64,000 nucleotides of DNA, from NCBI GenBank assembly GCA_002005505.1, contig KV908546.1, positions 124,922 through 188,921 on the forward strand, given 5' to 3'. A program made the translations under genes and the position numbers. Of this stretch, positions 53,589 to 64,000 are shown piece by piece (within the stretch, counting starts at the first letter, position 1; every line of letters starts with the position of its first letter). The stretch is from Botryococcus braunii. Taxonomy: Eukaryota > Chlorophyta > Trebouxiophyceae. Below the pieces are notes generated by a model. That model worked only from the letters and a program-made list of their open reading frames with translations, ran no database searches and was not told the DNA's origin.

Positions 53589-54457
53589 CAACCTCACATG
53601 CTCCTGGATTTGTGTCCACTATCTTCCCCTTCTTCCCAGGCTGGCATCTCCCACCACCACCTCCTCCAGGTGCTGGTGAGCCTATGTTCGTTTCGTTGAA
53701 TGTGCTTACCCCTACATCTCATGGGGCTTGCAGTACCTCGTGGCTGATAGATAGTGGTGCATCGGTGCACCTTGTAAATGATCTGTCTTTACTACACAAC
53801 CCAGTCATGCATGCCCAACCCCTCCCTCTTCATTTGGCCACTTCTGACGCCAAAGGAGGGATAGTTGCAACTGGGTCTGTGTGTCTGGTCAATGCCAGAC
53901 AAGAGGTGTTTTGGCTGCATAATGTGCAGTGTGTGCCCACTGCACACACTAATCTGATTTCTGTCACAGGAGCCATTCAGGATGGAGCATCATTCCTCAC
54001 TGACAGTGCAGGTGGGTACACGACCATGAAAGGCCCAGCAGGCTGGTCTGGTCAGATAGCCAGAGAGCGAGGGCTGTTTTTCTTAGAATGGGTGTGTCCC
54101 GTCAAGAGCCAGCATGATGCGCAGCCAGAGTCCAGTCCTCATATTGCCTCGTATCATGCCAGGAAAGGGCACGTGTGTACAGATCGACTACTGTGGCATG
54201 CAAGGTTGGGGCATCCCGGGGTTAAGAGTATGACAAGGTTGGACAACGAAGATCTGGTCACTGGGATCAATGTGTCCCTTGCTCCATGCTCAGAGTGTTC
54301 TCCCCAGTGTGAGTCATGTATACAAGGGAAACATTCTCGCCCCCCCTTTCCAGCTTCCTCTAGGCCTGCAGAGAGTGTGTTAGATAGAGTGCATGTGGAC
54401 ACTGTGGGGCCCATTTCACCAGCTGCAATCACGGGAGAGCGTTTTAGGGTTACTGTG
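53589..54457 (+). CDS. pol: Copia protease and integrase N-terminus (element H, segment 1)
   Basis: Reads open on the + strand from the G boundary. It begins at the end of the Gag/protease spacer (FPGWHLPPPPPP), then protease WLIDSGASVHLVND (Asp codon at 53750-53752) and SVCLVNARQEVFWLHNVQCVP. The pre-integrase strand follows (LLWHARLGHPG), then the zinc region (CSECSPQCESCIQGK) and the start of the DDE core (RVHVDTVGPISPAAITGERFRVTV). No stop or frameshift was seen. It is very similar to B but on the opposite strand. It continues at 60406 once element I is removed. Confidence 0.92.
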
Positions 54458-54658
54458 TGTGGTGGCAAAGGAAGAGAGAGAGAGAGAGACGAGACACCAG
54501 TCAGGTTAGAGCATTCAGCGGAATCTGTTACAAGCCGGTCAGCACCGGGACTTCCTTCAACGCCAAGACGCGTGCCACTTTCCAGAGCCTTCATTTCAGG
54601 ACCCGGCAGCTTCCGGCCTGAAATCCTGGGATGGACCTGGCAGCTTCCTGCCGTTACA
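54458..54658 (-). repeat. 3' LTR of element I (201 bp)
   Basis: TGTGGTGGC...CGTTACA in + orientation, with a GA microsatellite near 54473-54488. It is followed by the reverse complement of a polypurine tract (54659-54670). Confidence 0.9.
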
Positions 54659-55086
54659 ACTTCCCCCTCCCCTACATGGGAGCGTCCTCGCTCACATCAG
54701 AGCAGTCATCACGAGCAAGACTCTATAAGGTAAGAGTTCCACAAGCAGTGTACATGCCGTCTACACTCAAGCAACATATTGTTTTTTACACACATAGCTT
54801 TGGCGACAAGTTTGTTGAGCCTCCAATGGTGAGGTACGCCAGGGTACGTCAGTGAGCTTTGTTCATCATCATTCATTGCTTGAAATTGTCATGGCGCGCT
54901 TCAAAGTGGATCGATGATCTACACTTAACATCATGCGCGCGCTATACAGCTCACCGTACTGAACTTCCCACTTGTATAACAACGGGGTGACACGCGGGGA
55001 GCAACTAAGCCCTTCTCCCTCCCCCCGGCGGGCAGCCATGCTGTACCCGCAACAAACAAGTGCAGGAAAAGATCGCCTCTCCGTGT
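54659..55086 (-). other. 3' noncoding region of element I
   Basis: Holds the polypurine tract next to the LTR (GGGGAGGGGGAAGT on the minus strand). Otherwise I see nothing coding. Confidence 0.6.
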
Positions 55087-58000
55087 CTAAGTCCGCCTCT
55101 TCTTAGGCGCAGTATTCGTAGTTGCTGAGGCATGCGCATTACTTCGCTTCTTAGTACCGTTGCCTGCAGCCGTGACACCTTGCGTGCGCTTCCTTGTTCC
55201 CACCTTCTCATTGAGAGCGCGACCAGCGCAGTACTCCTGGACAACCTCGTGGGCATGTTCTATTAATCCTGCTTCTGGTTCCCATGAGTTACGCTCAGGC
55301 CCGTAGCCTTTCCATTTTACCAAATATTCTTTCTTCGGCGCATGGTGCGCAGCCGTCTTCTCTCGATGCATCAGAATGCACTCCACCTCGTATTCCCAAT
55401 CACCATCAATCCAATCTGGCGGAGGTGAGGGAGCCACGTTGACACCCTTATGATATGGCTTCAACAGCGACACATGAAACACATTGTGAATGGTGTACTC
55501 ATCAGGCAACTCCAGCCTATATGCAACAGCGCCAATCCTAGCCAAAATCTTGAATGGCCCAATGAAACGAGGCAAAAACTTCTTGGTGCCAGGATGCTTC
55601 CAACGAATATTCTTAGTGGACAAGAGTACTTCTTGCCCAACTTCATACTCATCATGTCTGCGCCCCTGCTTAGCATAAGTGCGCTGCCTATCTTGTGCCT
55701 CAATCAGGTTGCGCTTCGCTAACGCGAGATCATCATGCAACTTTATAGCAAATCTTTTAGCCGACAGAAAAGTGGTCCCAGAAATCACTGCAAACGGCTC
55801 AATAGGATCCTCCCCATACACCAACCGGAATGGAGTTGTGCGAACGGATTCTTATTAAGCATTGTTATAAGCGAATTGTGCGGCTGGCACATGCACATCC
55901 CAATCATGTTGTGTAGGACTAACATAATGCCGCAACATGTCTTCCACAATGCGATTCACACGCTCAGTTTGGCCATCAGTCTGTGGATGATAAGCCGTTG
56001 AAAAGACAGACCTCGTGCCCAAAATTTTAAACAACGCTTTAGTGAAGGCACTCGTGAACACCGTTCCGCGATCAGTCAACACCTCTTTAGGCATACCGTG
56101 CAGCTTAAACACACGATCCACAAACACATCAGCAAGACCTTCAGCAGACAGCTGATCAGTTGTTGGGATGAAATGCGCATATTTAGACAGTCTGTCCACA
56201 ACCACAAGGATAGCATCATTCCCGTTCACCGTTTTGGGTAAGTCAGTAATAAAATCCATGGAGATGCTATCCCACCTTCGTGAAGGAACTGGTAGAGGCT
56301 GCAGCAGACCAGCTGGCAGTGAGGTATCCACCTTGTTGCGCTGGCATGCATCGCAAACGCGAAGAAAATCTTCAACACCTTCCCTCAGCTTCGGCCACCA
56401 AAAATACCGTTGTATTTTCTCCAACATTTTAGTCCGGCCCACATGGCCTGCCTGTGGCACTTCATGGTTTTCTTTGAGAATGGCTTCTTTGAGCTCTTTA
56501 TCTTTACCATCTGCCATTTCGGGAACATACAGTGCTTTTCCACGGAACCAGTAACCATCTTTAGCGACCAACTTCGCTCTTTGTCTTTTACGCCCATCCC
56601 TTAGAAGATGATCCTTCTCATACGCGGTCCGTATGCGGTGCAACCAGTCTTCCCCCTCGGGGCACCACATGGTGAACCCATCCGGGCACGCGTCGCCCGA
56701 GTCACTTGCTGCTCCAGGGACCACCCCACCTAATGGCGGGGCTGGACCGCCTCCAGTGGAACGCGCCCCCTTGCGCGTAAGTACAGCACACCTAATACGA
56801 TGACCTATGCCGCGCCCCCCCATCGCGGCCCTACGCTGAACAGAGCCCCTAGGAGTGTGCACCAAAGAACTAACGACGAACGCTGGATTCCTACTCAAAG
56901 GGTCCGCAACATTAGTACGACCAGGCTCATACTTCCACTCTATAGAGTACATCTGGAGCAACTCCGACCACCTGGCTTGCCGAGGGCTCAAAACCGATTG
57001 GGACGGCAAAAACGTGTTTGCTGCATGATCAGTGACCACTTCAAAGGGTTTCCCAAGGAGATAACATCGCCAATCAGTCAATGCCATACACACTGCAGCC
57101 AACTCTTGCTCGGTGACATGATAATTTCTCTCGGCATCAGAAAATTTCCGGCTCATATAGGCACATGGGCGTCCATTTTGCTCAAGCACAGCACCAACAC
57201 CATTCTTTGAGGCATCACACACGACCCGAAACTTAGGCGCATCCGGGGAGATATCAGGGATTGCCAACACTGGGGCATTTGTGATGGCCACTTCAACCCA
57301 TCAAAGGCTTTTTGACATGCATCAGTCCACAGCCAAGGGACACCTTTTCGCAATAAGTGATTCAACGGGGCAGCAAGTTGCCTATACCCCTGCACAAATT
57401 TCCGCGAAAAATTGCAGAGGCCCAAAAACTGTCGTACCTCAGTGGCCGTCGTCGGTACGACCCACTTCATCACTGCTGCGACTTTATCCGGATCAATCTT
57501 GATTCATGCTTCCCCACAATAAAGCCAAGATAGCGTAGTTCAGGCTGACAAAAAGAACACTTCTTTAGCTTTACAAACAATTTCTGTTCACGTAGGCGCT
57601 CGAAAACTTGTTGCAAATGCTCTTTATGCTCTTCCTCGGTTTTAGAGAAGATCAAAACATCATCAAGGTACACTACCACAAAGCCTTCAGCCACAAAGTC
57701 ATGGAATACGCGATTCATCATACGTTGAAAAGTAGCGGGGGCATTTGTCAAACCGAAGGGTAGAACTTTGAACTCATAATGGCCAAAAGGGACACGGAAA
57801 GCAGTTTTGGGAACATCTTCCTCTTGCAAGCGAATTTGGTGATAGCCAGAGAGTAAATCAAGACTTGTAAAGCACACAGCACCTTGCAGTTTATCAAGCA
57901 ACTCATCAATCCGTGGGAGAGGATAACGATCAGGGACAGTAATGCGGTTTAACGCACGATAGTCGATAACCATACGCAACGTGGCATCCTTTTTCTTCAC

Positions 58001-58962
58001 AAACAGATCAGGGCTGCTAAACGGACTGCAACTTGGTTGAATCAATCCCTGCTCAAGAAGTTCAGCAACCTGTCTCTGTGCTTCTTGCAACTCAGGTAAA
58101 GCTAAACGGTAACCAGGTCGGGATGGAGGAACATGTTCACTATACAATGGGATAGTGTGGAACAGATGTCTGTCAGGAGGTAGGCCTTCTAATTTCTCAG
58201 AAAAGACATCACTGAACTCAGCACGAAGATGTTGACAAATGGGGTGATTCAATCCACTTTCATCAGAAGGGACATCGGCCTTGTTTGTAGGCCCAAAAGC
58301 AGGTTCGAACTCTTTAACATTATGATCATAATCGCTATGCCCTTCGTTACGCGCCTCGTTGCCCTCTTGCCTATCAACATGTTCATGCCCTTGCTCATCC
58401 GAGCGTGTCTCGTTATCATGCCCTTCATTCTTGCTTACCATGCCCACAAACACTGGACAGCCTTGCTTCATACAGCGCGCCAAATGTCTCGCAGAGATGA
58501 CAGTGGACTTCTTTCTAGCGCTCTTAGCAGTAGCAGAATGGACTTAACAATCACGCATCGCCCTCTGTTCCAAAATGTACACGTATATTCCGCTACATCA
58601 ATCTTGGCCTTATAACGCTTAAGGAAATCCATGCCCAACAAGACATCACAGTCACCAGCCAATTTTGGTAGCACATAGTAAGTATGCACACAAGGCAAAG
58701 ACTTGAAAACTGTTCTCAACTTCACTTGATGCACCACTTTTGCAATGTCACCCGTGGCCACTTCCACTTCCAATTCATCCACTTGTTGCGGGGTTATGTT
58801 CACTTTCTTCAGAAATTCTGCCGAGATGAATGAGAGTTCTCCCCCGGTATCAACTGCACAATCAGCGGTTGCCCCTGCAACCATATCGCGCAAGACCATT
58901 TGCGCTTCGGGGTGTGCTTTTCTCACCATTGATATACTGGGCCTCTTCTTGTCATACCACAC
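55087..58962 (-). pseudogene. pol: Gypsy Pol of element I: protease-RT-RNase H-integrase-chromodomain
   Basis: Minus strand from 58962. Aspartic protease DTGGELSFI is near 58840. RT follows with DYRALNRIT, LPFGLTNAPATFQRM and VVYLDDVLIFSK near 57660-57690. A frameshift falls near 57480-57500 and another near 57290. RNase H reads VVCDASKNGVGAVL. The integrase HHCC region (AGHVGRTKM, CDACQRNK) is followed by the DDE core (MDFITDLPKTVNGNDA, LTDRGTVF, HPQTDGQTER). Two consecutive TAA codons at 55857-55852 follow the AQFAYNN motif in frame. Beyond them the INT C-terminus and chromodomain (YLVKWKGY, NSWEPE near 55270-55330) and a basic Lys/Arg tail remain readable to 55087. Confidence 0.92.
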
Positions 58963-58963
58963 T

Positions 58964-60151
58964 TCAAAAGATCATGGGGCCACAATTCTCTCTTCCCCAT
59001 GCGCACTTTTCAAAGCTACACTTTCGTTGCGCCTCCCCTCCACTTTTTAAAAGGGGAGCAACACTTACTGCCTTAGCAACTCGTTTGGGCAAAACAAAAT
59101 AAGCGCCAATCTGACGGGCATTCTTCTTCAGGGCATTATACTCGGAGAGCACTTCATGGGCTTTTTCGGGCTTAAGCACGAACGCATACACATGACCATC
59201 TTGCATGGTCACTTGGGGGGTATCTTCACAAACAAGAAGTTCAATTCCACGTCCCCATGCCAAACAAACATGAGCAGCCACAAGTTTTGAGAAAGATAAG
59301 TCGTCATACCAGCCGAAGCATCCACGCCCACGAGAGGATCCACGCCCACTCGGTGCATTGCCGCGACCAAAATTTGGGGGACCGGCGTGATGTGCTGGGG
59401 CTTGCGGTACCTGCGCAGATCCTTGCGAGAACCGGGGAGTCATAGGGCACTCGGACTGCTTGTGGCCAGGGAGGCCACACCCATAACAAGTGAGCGGCAT
59501 GGACTGGGATGGAAAAGACCCATGATGAAAACCGGGGACATGGCGATGATGCGAGCGATCACCGCGATCAAAACCGCGACCACGAGCACGAAACCCACGA
59601 GCCTTAAAACACACCGCGCCGACGACCAAACCCACGATCGAAACGACCAAACCCACGATAAGCATGGTGATTCGAACCCATTCAGCCCATTCAACCCATT
59701 CAGAAAATTCGTAACCTTCTCATTCTCCGTGACCTCCCCACCAGGCATGGAATTCAGGTCGGCAAGAGCGGAGTTAAACGCCAAGGCATACTCCTGAACA
59801 GACTTCGAACCTTGACGAACCAACCTCCGTCATAAAAACCTTTCGCGCATAACTTGTAGCCCAGACAGAACGAAAAGCAGCAAGAGCACCTATCTTTAGA
59901 AATTTAACAGTAGCGACATAAAACTGGGCAATCGAACTAATGATCAGATCCGTATGATCGCCGACATCGTAGTTATCGCGCGCCACCTCGACCTTACACT
60001 TCGCCATCAGTTCATCAAAATCCTTCCTACAAAACCTTGGGTAGTCACTATCAAGCGTGAGATCAAGTGCATCAAGCTCGGCAACATCGCTGGCCGCCCC
60101 CAACTTCTCACAGTACGACGTAACCAACGTGGTGAAAGTAGTTGCCGACAT
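58964..60151 (-). pseudogene. gag: Gypsy Gag of element I, frameshifted
   Basis: Minus strand from the probable ATG at 60151 (MSATTFTTLV). Three overlapping frames carry it: 60151-59774, 59823-59440 and 59665-58964. They show a Gag domain with SVQEYALAFNSALADL, an Arg/His/Gly-rich section, a CCHC knuckle CYGCGLPGHKQSEC near 59460, and a C-terminal region ending just before protease. At least two frameshifts break it (about 59820 and 59660). Confidence 0.8.
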
Positions 60152-60187
60152 TTTACCCAACAGGTAGATTAGCAAAACCTTGCTTTA

Positions 60188-60200
60188 CTCGCCGATACCA
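60188..60200 (-). promoter_or_regulatory. Primer-binding site of element I
   Basis: TGGTATCGGCGAG on the minus strand, three bases after the LTR. It is the same site as in J and K although the elements are distantly related. Confidence 0.75.
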
Positions 60201-60203
60201 CCT

Positions 60204-60400
60204 TGTGGTGGCAAAGGAAGAGAGACAGAGACGAGACACCAGTCAGGTTAGAGCATTCAGCGGAATCTGTTACAAGCCGGTCAGCACCGGGACTTCCTTC
60301 GACGCCAAGACGCGTGCCACTTTCCAGAGCCTTCATTTCAGGACCCGGCAGCTTCCTGCCTGAAATCCTGGGATGGACCTGGCAGCTTCCTGCCGTTACA
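60204..60400 (-). repeat. 5' LTR of element I (197 bp)
   Basis: Matches 54458-54658 apart from a shorter GA run and about two substitutions. It is bounded by TSD CTGTG. Confidence 0.9.
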
Positions 60401-61527
60401 CTGTGGTTGATGAAAAATCCCATCTGATAGCCTCATTGGCAGTGAAGTCGAAAGAAGCCATTCCCAAGGCCCTCATTAAGCTCTTGAAGTACTGGCAGAC
60501 ATTTCATGAGAAAGTGGTGAAGTGTGTGAGATCTGATAGAGGGACAGAATTTCTGAATCAGCAGTTCAAAGAATTTTGTGCTCAGCAGGGCACTAAAATG
60601 GAGACCTCAGCTCCATCCACGCCTCAGCAAAATGGACTTGCTGAGCGCATGAATCGGACTCTGAAGGAGCGCACAAGGACCCTGTTGGTGCACGCTGCAG
60701 CAGACCCTTCCTTGTGGAAGGAGGCACTGGAGTCTGCCACCCTGCTTTACAACGTGGGCCCCACCACAGGCAGGCCTCTGACCCCTACTGAGATGTTCTA
60801 TGGGGTAAAGCCTGATGTTGCTTCCTTGCGCACATGGGGCTGTGTGGCACATGTTCACATTCCCCCAGGTCAGCGGTCTGTATTTGGACCAAAGACCATT
60901 CCAGGCATGTTCACTGGGTATTGCCCACAGTCTAAGGCCTATAGAGTGTACGTAGGCAATGGTGTATGGAAAGAGAGCAGGGATGTTACATTCCTTGAGC
61001 ATTTGAGAGGAGGGGAGAGAGTGGGTATGTCTAAGGTGCAACCTGGATCCTCTCAATGGCTCTCAGGAGCGTCCTCGCAGGGCAGGGGAGGCAATTCCAA
61101 TGTCCCCAGCTCACCAACAGCCATTCCCGTGGATTTTTGGGAAGCAGAGGATGACCCAGTGGTGGAGTGCAAGCCCACTGGATCTCCTGCTACCACTGCC
61201 AGCTCTCCAGAGGATCATAGCAGGCTGAGGAGCTCAGTCGGACCTGTGGCTGGAGCCCCCAGCAGCCAGGATGGTTCCCCTGCCACTTCAGAGACCTCAC
61301 AGCAGTCATGGTCAGTGCTGGACCATCTTCAAAATTTAGCTCGGGGGGGTGCTGAAGCGCCCTCGCAACTGGACGAACTGCAGAAGATGCAGGAGGGGGT
61401 CAGGTTCCAGGGGAAGTCTCAACATAGACTTCCCCCAGGAACCACCCTCACAAGGGATCAGCGTTATGAACAGCGCCAGGCTAGGAGGGACTCAGTAGGG
61501 GTCCCCATGCATGACCCTGGCTCAGGC
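60401..61527 (+). CDS. pol: Copia integrase core and INT-RT linker (element H, segment 2)
   Basis: Open + strand reading that continues segment 1 after the TSD: VVDEKSHLIASLAVKSK, then integrase SDRGTEFLNQQFKEFC, PQQNGLAERMNRTLKER, WKEALESATLLYN, FYGVKPDVASLRTWGC and GMFTGYCPQSKAYRVY. The acidic linker FWEAEDDPVVE follows, the point where B is frameshifted, so H shows the unshifted arrangement. The linker then reads SWSVLDHLQNLARGG and stops abruptly at element L (61528). RT would lie beyond the window. Confidence 0.92.
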
Positions 61528-61768
61528 TGTCACGGACCGATCGGCAAAGGTCCCAAACCCCGACTGCCACGAACCTTACATAATGGGGCTCCACCTCTCG
61601 CCCAAGGTCTCTATAACTCTAAACCCAAGCCTTTAGGTGCCTAGACTATCCTAACACCTCTCTATCTTGTCCAATCTCTGCCCGCACAGCAGCACCACCG
61701 GTGCGCTACTGCATGTGTAACGCCGTTATGCGTCACGAGGTTCACCCGATCGTTGAACCCCTGTTACA
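61528..61768 (-). repeat. 3' LTR of element L (241 bp)
   Basis: TGTCACGGACCG...CTGTTACA in + orientation. It is followed by GATAGGAGGGGGAGGA on the minus strand (61769-61784). Only one LTR is in the window, so the inner boundary is inferred from the purine tract and the outer one from the break in H. Confidence 0.78.
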
Positions 61769-62268
61769 TCCTCCCCCTCCTATCTTGGACGTCCCGGCCA
61801 AGTAGGTAAGGAGACTAACCTAACCACCCAAGGCTTTAGGTTTTGGAGCTTTAGAGACCGAGAGTCGCTAGTCCGGCGTCCCCAGCCCCAGCCGGACCCC
61901 TTGTCCTGTCCATTCCTTACATATCCAGTCCAGTCCGTGTATGTTCCTACATGTCCAGTCCTGTCCTTTACGCGAACCCGGGAACCGATACGACAACTAG
62001 TCCGGTCCTTTCCACTGGTCCTTTCCACATCACGATACATCAGGGTAAACACAAGTCGCGACACTCTACACATGTGTCCTGTCCAGGGTGAGCGGTTAGC
62101 ACCGCACGCACCCGAGAGGGGCCACGCGCCTCACTCTCGTCCGTTCCCATGTCCGTTCCACTCCTAAGGTCTACCCATACTGGAGTACCCCCAAGGTGCA
62201 CTCTGGTTGCCACGTCCAGAGCTTCCCACAAAAGGAGCACCAAGGGGCCGACCCGACCTGCCAGGGCG
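61769..62268 (-). other. 3' noncoding region of element L
   Basis: About 500 bp between the LTR and the end of pol. It contains the polypurine tract and several CAGTCC/CTGTCC-like repeats (61880-62030). No gene was seen. Confidence 0.55.
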
Positions 62269-64000
62269 TCAAGCACGCCTAGCACGCTTGCGTTGAGATG
62301 TAGCTTCCGTTCCTGTCCGTTTAGCTTCCGACCCACGCCCCGTGGTTAGACTCCAGTACTGCTGTACCGCCTCTCGAGAATGCACTAAGTTTTCCTCAGG
62401 TTCCCAGGTATTATGGATGCTCTCATAGCCGGACCACTTAATAAGATACTCGCGCACTACTTTCTTGCCCCTAAGTTTCCGCTCTCTATGTGCAAGCACT
62501 GCCTCCACCTCATATTCTAGCTCACCATCTATGATTTCAGGAGGAGGTGGGGGTTGCACGCTTCCGTCAGTTTTATACGGTTTGAGAAGGGAAACATGGA
62601 ATACGTCGTGCATGCGCATATGCGTAGGTAGCAGCAACTTGTATGCTACCGGGGAAATAACCCGGGTGACCGGAAAGGGGCCAATGTACCTTGGCAACAA
62701 TTTCTTAGTCCGGGAATGTTTGAACTTAATATTCTTTGACGAAAGCAGGACTTGTTGACCTACTTCAAAGCCTGGTAGGTCCCGCCGCCTTTTATCGGCG
62801 TACGCCTTCTGTCTTTCTTGGGCTGCCTTAAGGCAAGTCCTGGCCCGTTCTAAGTCCCACCGCATACGTCTGACAAACTCAGCCGCAGCTGGAACATATT
62901 CTTGCTCGATACCACGACCAAGAACAGGTGCATCATAGATTTCTTGAAAAGGGATCACAGGGTCCTGCCCAAAAGTTAAGCGAAACGGAGTAGTATTGAT
63001 AGATTGATTGTAAGTGTTATTATATGCAAACTCGGCCTCACACAAATGCTTATCCCAATCAGTCTGTCTCCCCCCCACATAGTGCCGAAGGTAATCTTCC
63101 AAGATTCTGTTGATGCGTTCAGTCTGGCCGTCGCTCTGGGGGTGGAAAGCAGTAGACAAGGCGGACCGGCACCCCGTGAGCCTAAACAACTCTTGACAGA
63201 ACTTGCCCACCCAACGTGGGTCTCTATCTGAAACTATCTCACGGGGAAAGCCATGTAAAGTGAAGACACGCGTGCGCAATAGTTGGGCAATGTCAGCGGC
63301 GTCGGCCTCCTGTGACGTCGGCGCAAAATGGGCAAATTTAGATAATCTATCAACCCCAACCCAAATTGCATTGCACCCAGATTTGGTCTTAGGTAATCCC
63401 GTGATGAGATCCATGGACATGGACTCCCATTTTCGAGAAGGGATTTCTAAGGGGTGTAACAACCCTACAGGTAAGCCTGAAAAAGGTTTTACTCTTTGGC
63501 ACGAGTCGCAATGCGCTACATAGTCGGTTACATCTGCATTTACCCCTGGCCACCACCAAGATCTGGCGACCAGCTCGATTGTCCTGTCCCGCCCTTGGTG
63601 ACCCACTATTGGGGGTCCATGAAGGTTTTCAAGTATTTCCCTACGGAGGTTCCTTTCCGCCCCGTCCACTGAAACGTAATGCGAGGGCACATACAAACGC
63701 GAGTTTTTATACCAGAACCCGTTCCGGTGGGCCAATTTCCGACGGTTTTGTTTACGCGAGAGCCATCCATCAACTAAATAAGCATCCTTGAGAACCCGCA
63801 CCCATGCTTCCATTCCTTCCAGTTGCGAGGGTAGGGAGTGAGAGTCTGCAGCCTCCCCTGCCCCCATCATATCCGCTTCGACAAGGAGAGAGTGCTCCCC
63901 CAGATGTTCACCCGACACGTTGGCCACGGCCAGGTTAGGACATCTTGAAAGTGGGTCTGCTGGGTTGCCAACCCCAGGTGACCATTCCCACTTAATGTCA
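62269..64000 (-). CDS. pol: Gypsy Pol C-terminal part: RNase H end, integrase, chromodomain (element L)
   Basis: Minus-strand reading open from the window edge to the stop at 62269, at least 577 codons. It begins in the RNase H tail (KWEWSPGVGNPADPLSR). The integrase HHCC region (IVGHQGRDRTIEL, CDSCQRVK) is followed by the DDE core (MDLITGLPKTKSGCNA, VSDRDPRWVGKF, HPQSDGQTERINR). INT C-terminal motifs (FEVGQQVLLSSKNIK, YIGPF, VFHVSLLKPY) and a chromodomain (YLIKWSGY, NTWEPEENLV near 62370-62450) with a basic tail complete it. No stop or frameshift was seen, so this element may be intact. Its start is outside. Confidence 0.93.
   Translation of the reverse strand, partial: DIKWEWSPGVGNPADPLSRCPNLAVANVSGEHLGEHSLLVEADMMGAGEAADSHSLPSQLEGMEAWVRVLKDAYLVDGWLSRKQNRRKLAHRNGFWYKNSRLYVPSHYVSVDGAERNLRREILENLHGPPIVGHQGRDRTIELVARSWWWPGVNADVTDYVAHCDSCQRVKPFSGLPVGLLHPLEIPSRKWESMSMDLITGLPKTKSGCNAIWVGVDRLSKFAHFAPTSQEADAADIAQLLRTRVFTLHGFPREIVSDRDPRWVGKFCQELFRLTGCRSALSTAFHPQSDGQTERINRILEDYLRHYVGGRQTDWDKHLCEAEFAYNNTYNQSINTTPFRLTFGQDPVIPFQEIYDAPVLGRGIEQEYVPAAAEFVRRMRWDLERARTCLKAAQERQKAYADKRRRDLPGFEVGQQVLLSSKNIKFKHSRTKKLLPRYIGPFPVTRVISPVAYKLLLPTHMRMHDVFHVSLLKPYKTDGSVQPPPPPEIIDGELEYEVEAVLAHRERKLRGKKVVREYLIKWSGYESIHNTWEPEENLVHSREAVQQYWSLTTGRGSEAKRTGTEATSQRKRARRA

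Larger units (their letters stand above)
54458..60400 (-). mobile_element. Ty3/gypsy chromovirus I, 5.9 kb, inactivated, TSD CTGTG
   Basis: Small LTRs at 54458-54658 (201 bp) and 60204-60400 (197 bp) differ by about two substitutions and a 4-bp GA-repeat indel. PBS 60188-60200, then gag, protease, RT, RNase H, integrase and chromodomain on the minus strand. The TSD CTGTG is at 54453-54457 and 60401-60405. Several frameshifts and in-frame stops disable it. It is a different lineage from J/K and from L. Confidence 0.93.
53589..61527 (+). mobile_element. Ty1/copia element H (B subfamily), interrupted by G, I and L
   Basis: Visible parts are 53589-54457 and 60401-61527. They encode protease to the start of integrase, and integrase core to the linker. 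The two join in frame across the TSD CTGTG of I. The protein is close to element B. The left part was displaced beyond G, and the right part lies beyond L. Confidence 0.88.
61528..64000 (-). mobile_element. Ty3/gypsy chromovirus L (3' part), runs off the right edge
   Basis: 3' LTR 61528-61768, polypurine tract, 3' noncoding region, then integrase with chromodomain and the end of RNase H on the minus strand. It is inserted in H; the left flank CAGGC (61523-61527) is the expected TSD copy. Confidence 0.88.

Noticed and set aside
54473..54490. GA microsatellite as a regulatory site
   Set aside because: Simple repeat within the I LTR that differs in length between the two LTRs; no support for a function.
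1..64000. A host gene, viral envelope gene or defence system hidden among the elements
   Set aside because: Every long ORF is accounted for by gag, pol or ORF0; I found no envelope-like ORF after pol and no non-transposon domain.

Overview
This window holds no cellular gene that I can recognise. It is one nested cluster of LTR retrotransposons from a repeat-rich eukaryotic nuclear genome. The evidence is Ty1/copia and Ty3/gypsy (chromodomain) Gag and Pol proteins on both strands, LTR pairs, target-site duplications (TSDs), primer-binding sites (PBS) matching tRNA and polypurine tracts. All copia elements prime from the anticodon arm of initiator tRNA-Met (PBS GGTTATGGGCCCAC). The gypsy elements carry a 3'-end PBS, TGGTATCGGCGAG or close variants. 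The species cannot be determined from this sequence. A plant-lineage or algal genome is compatible but unproven.

Layout, outermost first (letters are mine). H is a + strand copia element visible at 53589-54457 and 60401-61527. H is interrupted by G (copia, -, 49680-53588, left part outside the window), by I (gypsy, -, 54458-60400, TSD CTGTG) and by L (gypsy, -, from 61528, running off the right end). G is interrupted by E (copia, -, 1720-49679, left end outside). E was hit seven times: A (copia, -, 1-1719, inside E's 3' LTR, running off the left end), B (copia, -, 2108-9118, TSD GCAAT), M (non-coding LTR element, +, 9559-14345, GGTGA), J (gypsy, +, 14480-20892, CCAAT), F (gag-only LTR element, +, 21407-25352, CCAGC), K (gypsy, -, 27673-33933, CTGAT) and D (old copia, +, 35334-47929, CATCC). 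C (copia, +, 35783-41177, GTAAC) lies inside D's 5' LTR. A 333-bp MITE (9638-9970, TSD TTA) lies inside M's left LTR. Once the insertions are removed, E's coding segments line up across each TSD, which validates the boundaries.

The main biological point is a short ORF of 165-172 residues, called ORF0 here, between the PBS and gag in four copia copies (A, G, E, C). It has a conserved core, a basic N-terminus and an acidic C-terminus, and I do not recognise its family. Gag is therefore not the first ORF in these elements.

Many elements have LTR pairs with few or no differences, so they inserted recently, yet they are defective in different ways. B has one frameshift. C lacks gag, protease and the integrase N-terminus. 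J has an intact Pol but a Gag lacking its central domain. K has most of Gag but a deleted integrase. F has only gag. M has no recognisable coding sequence. This suggests trans-mobilisation among relatives. All copia LTR families with long LTRs (A/E, B, C, D) also contain internal direct repeats of about 135-148 bp.
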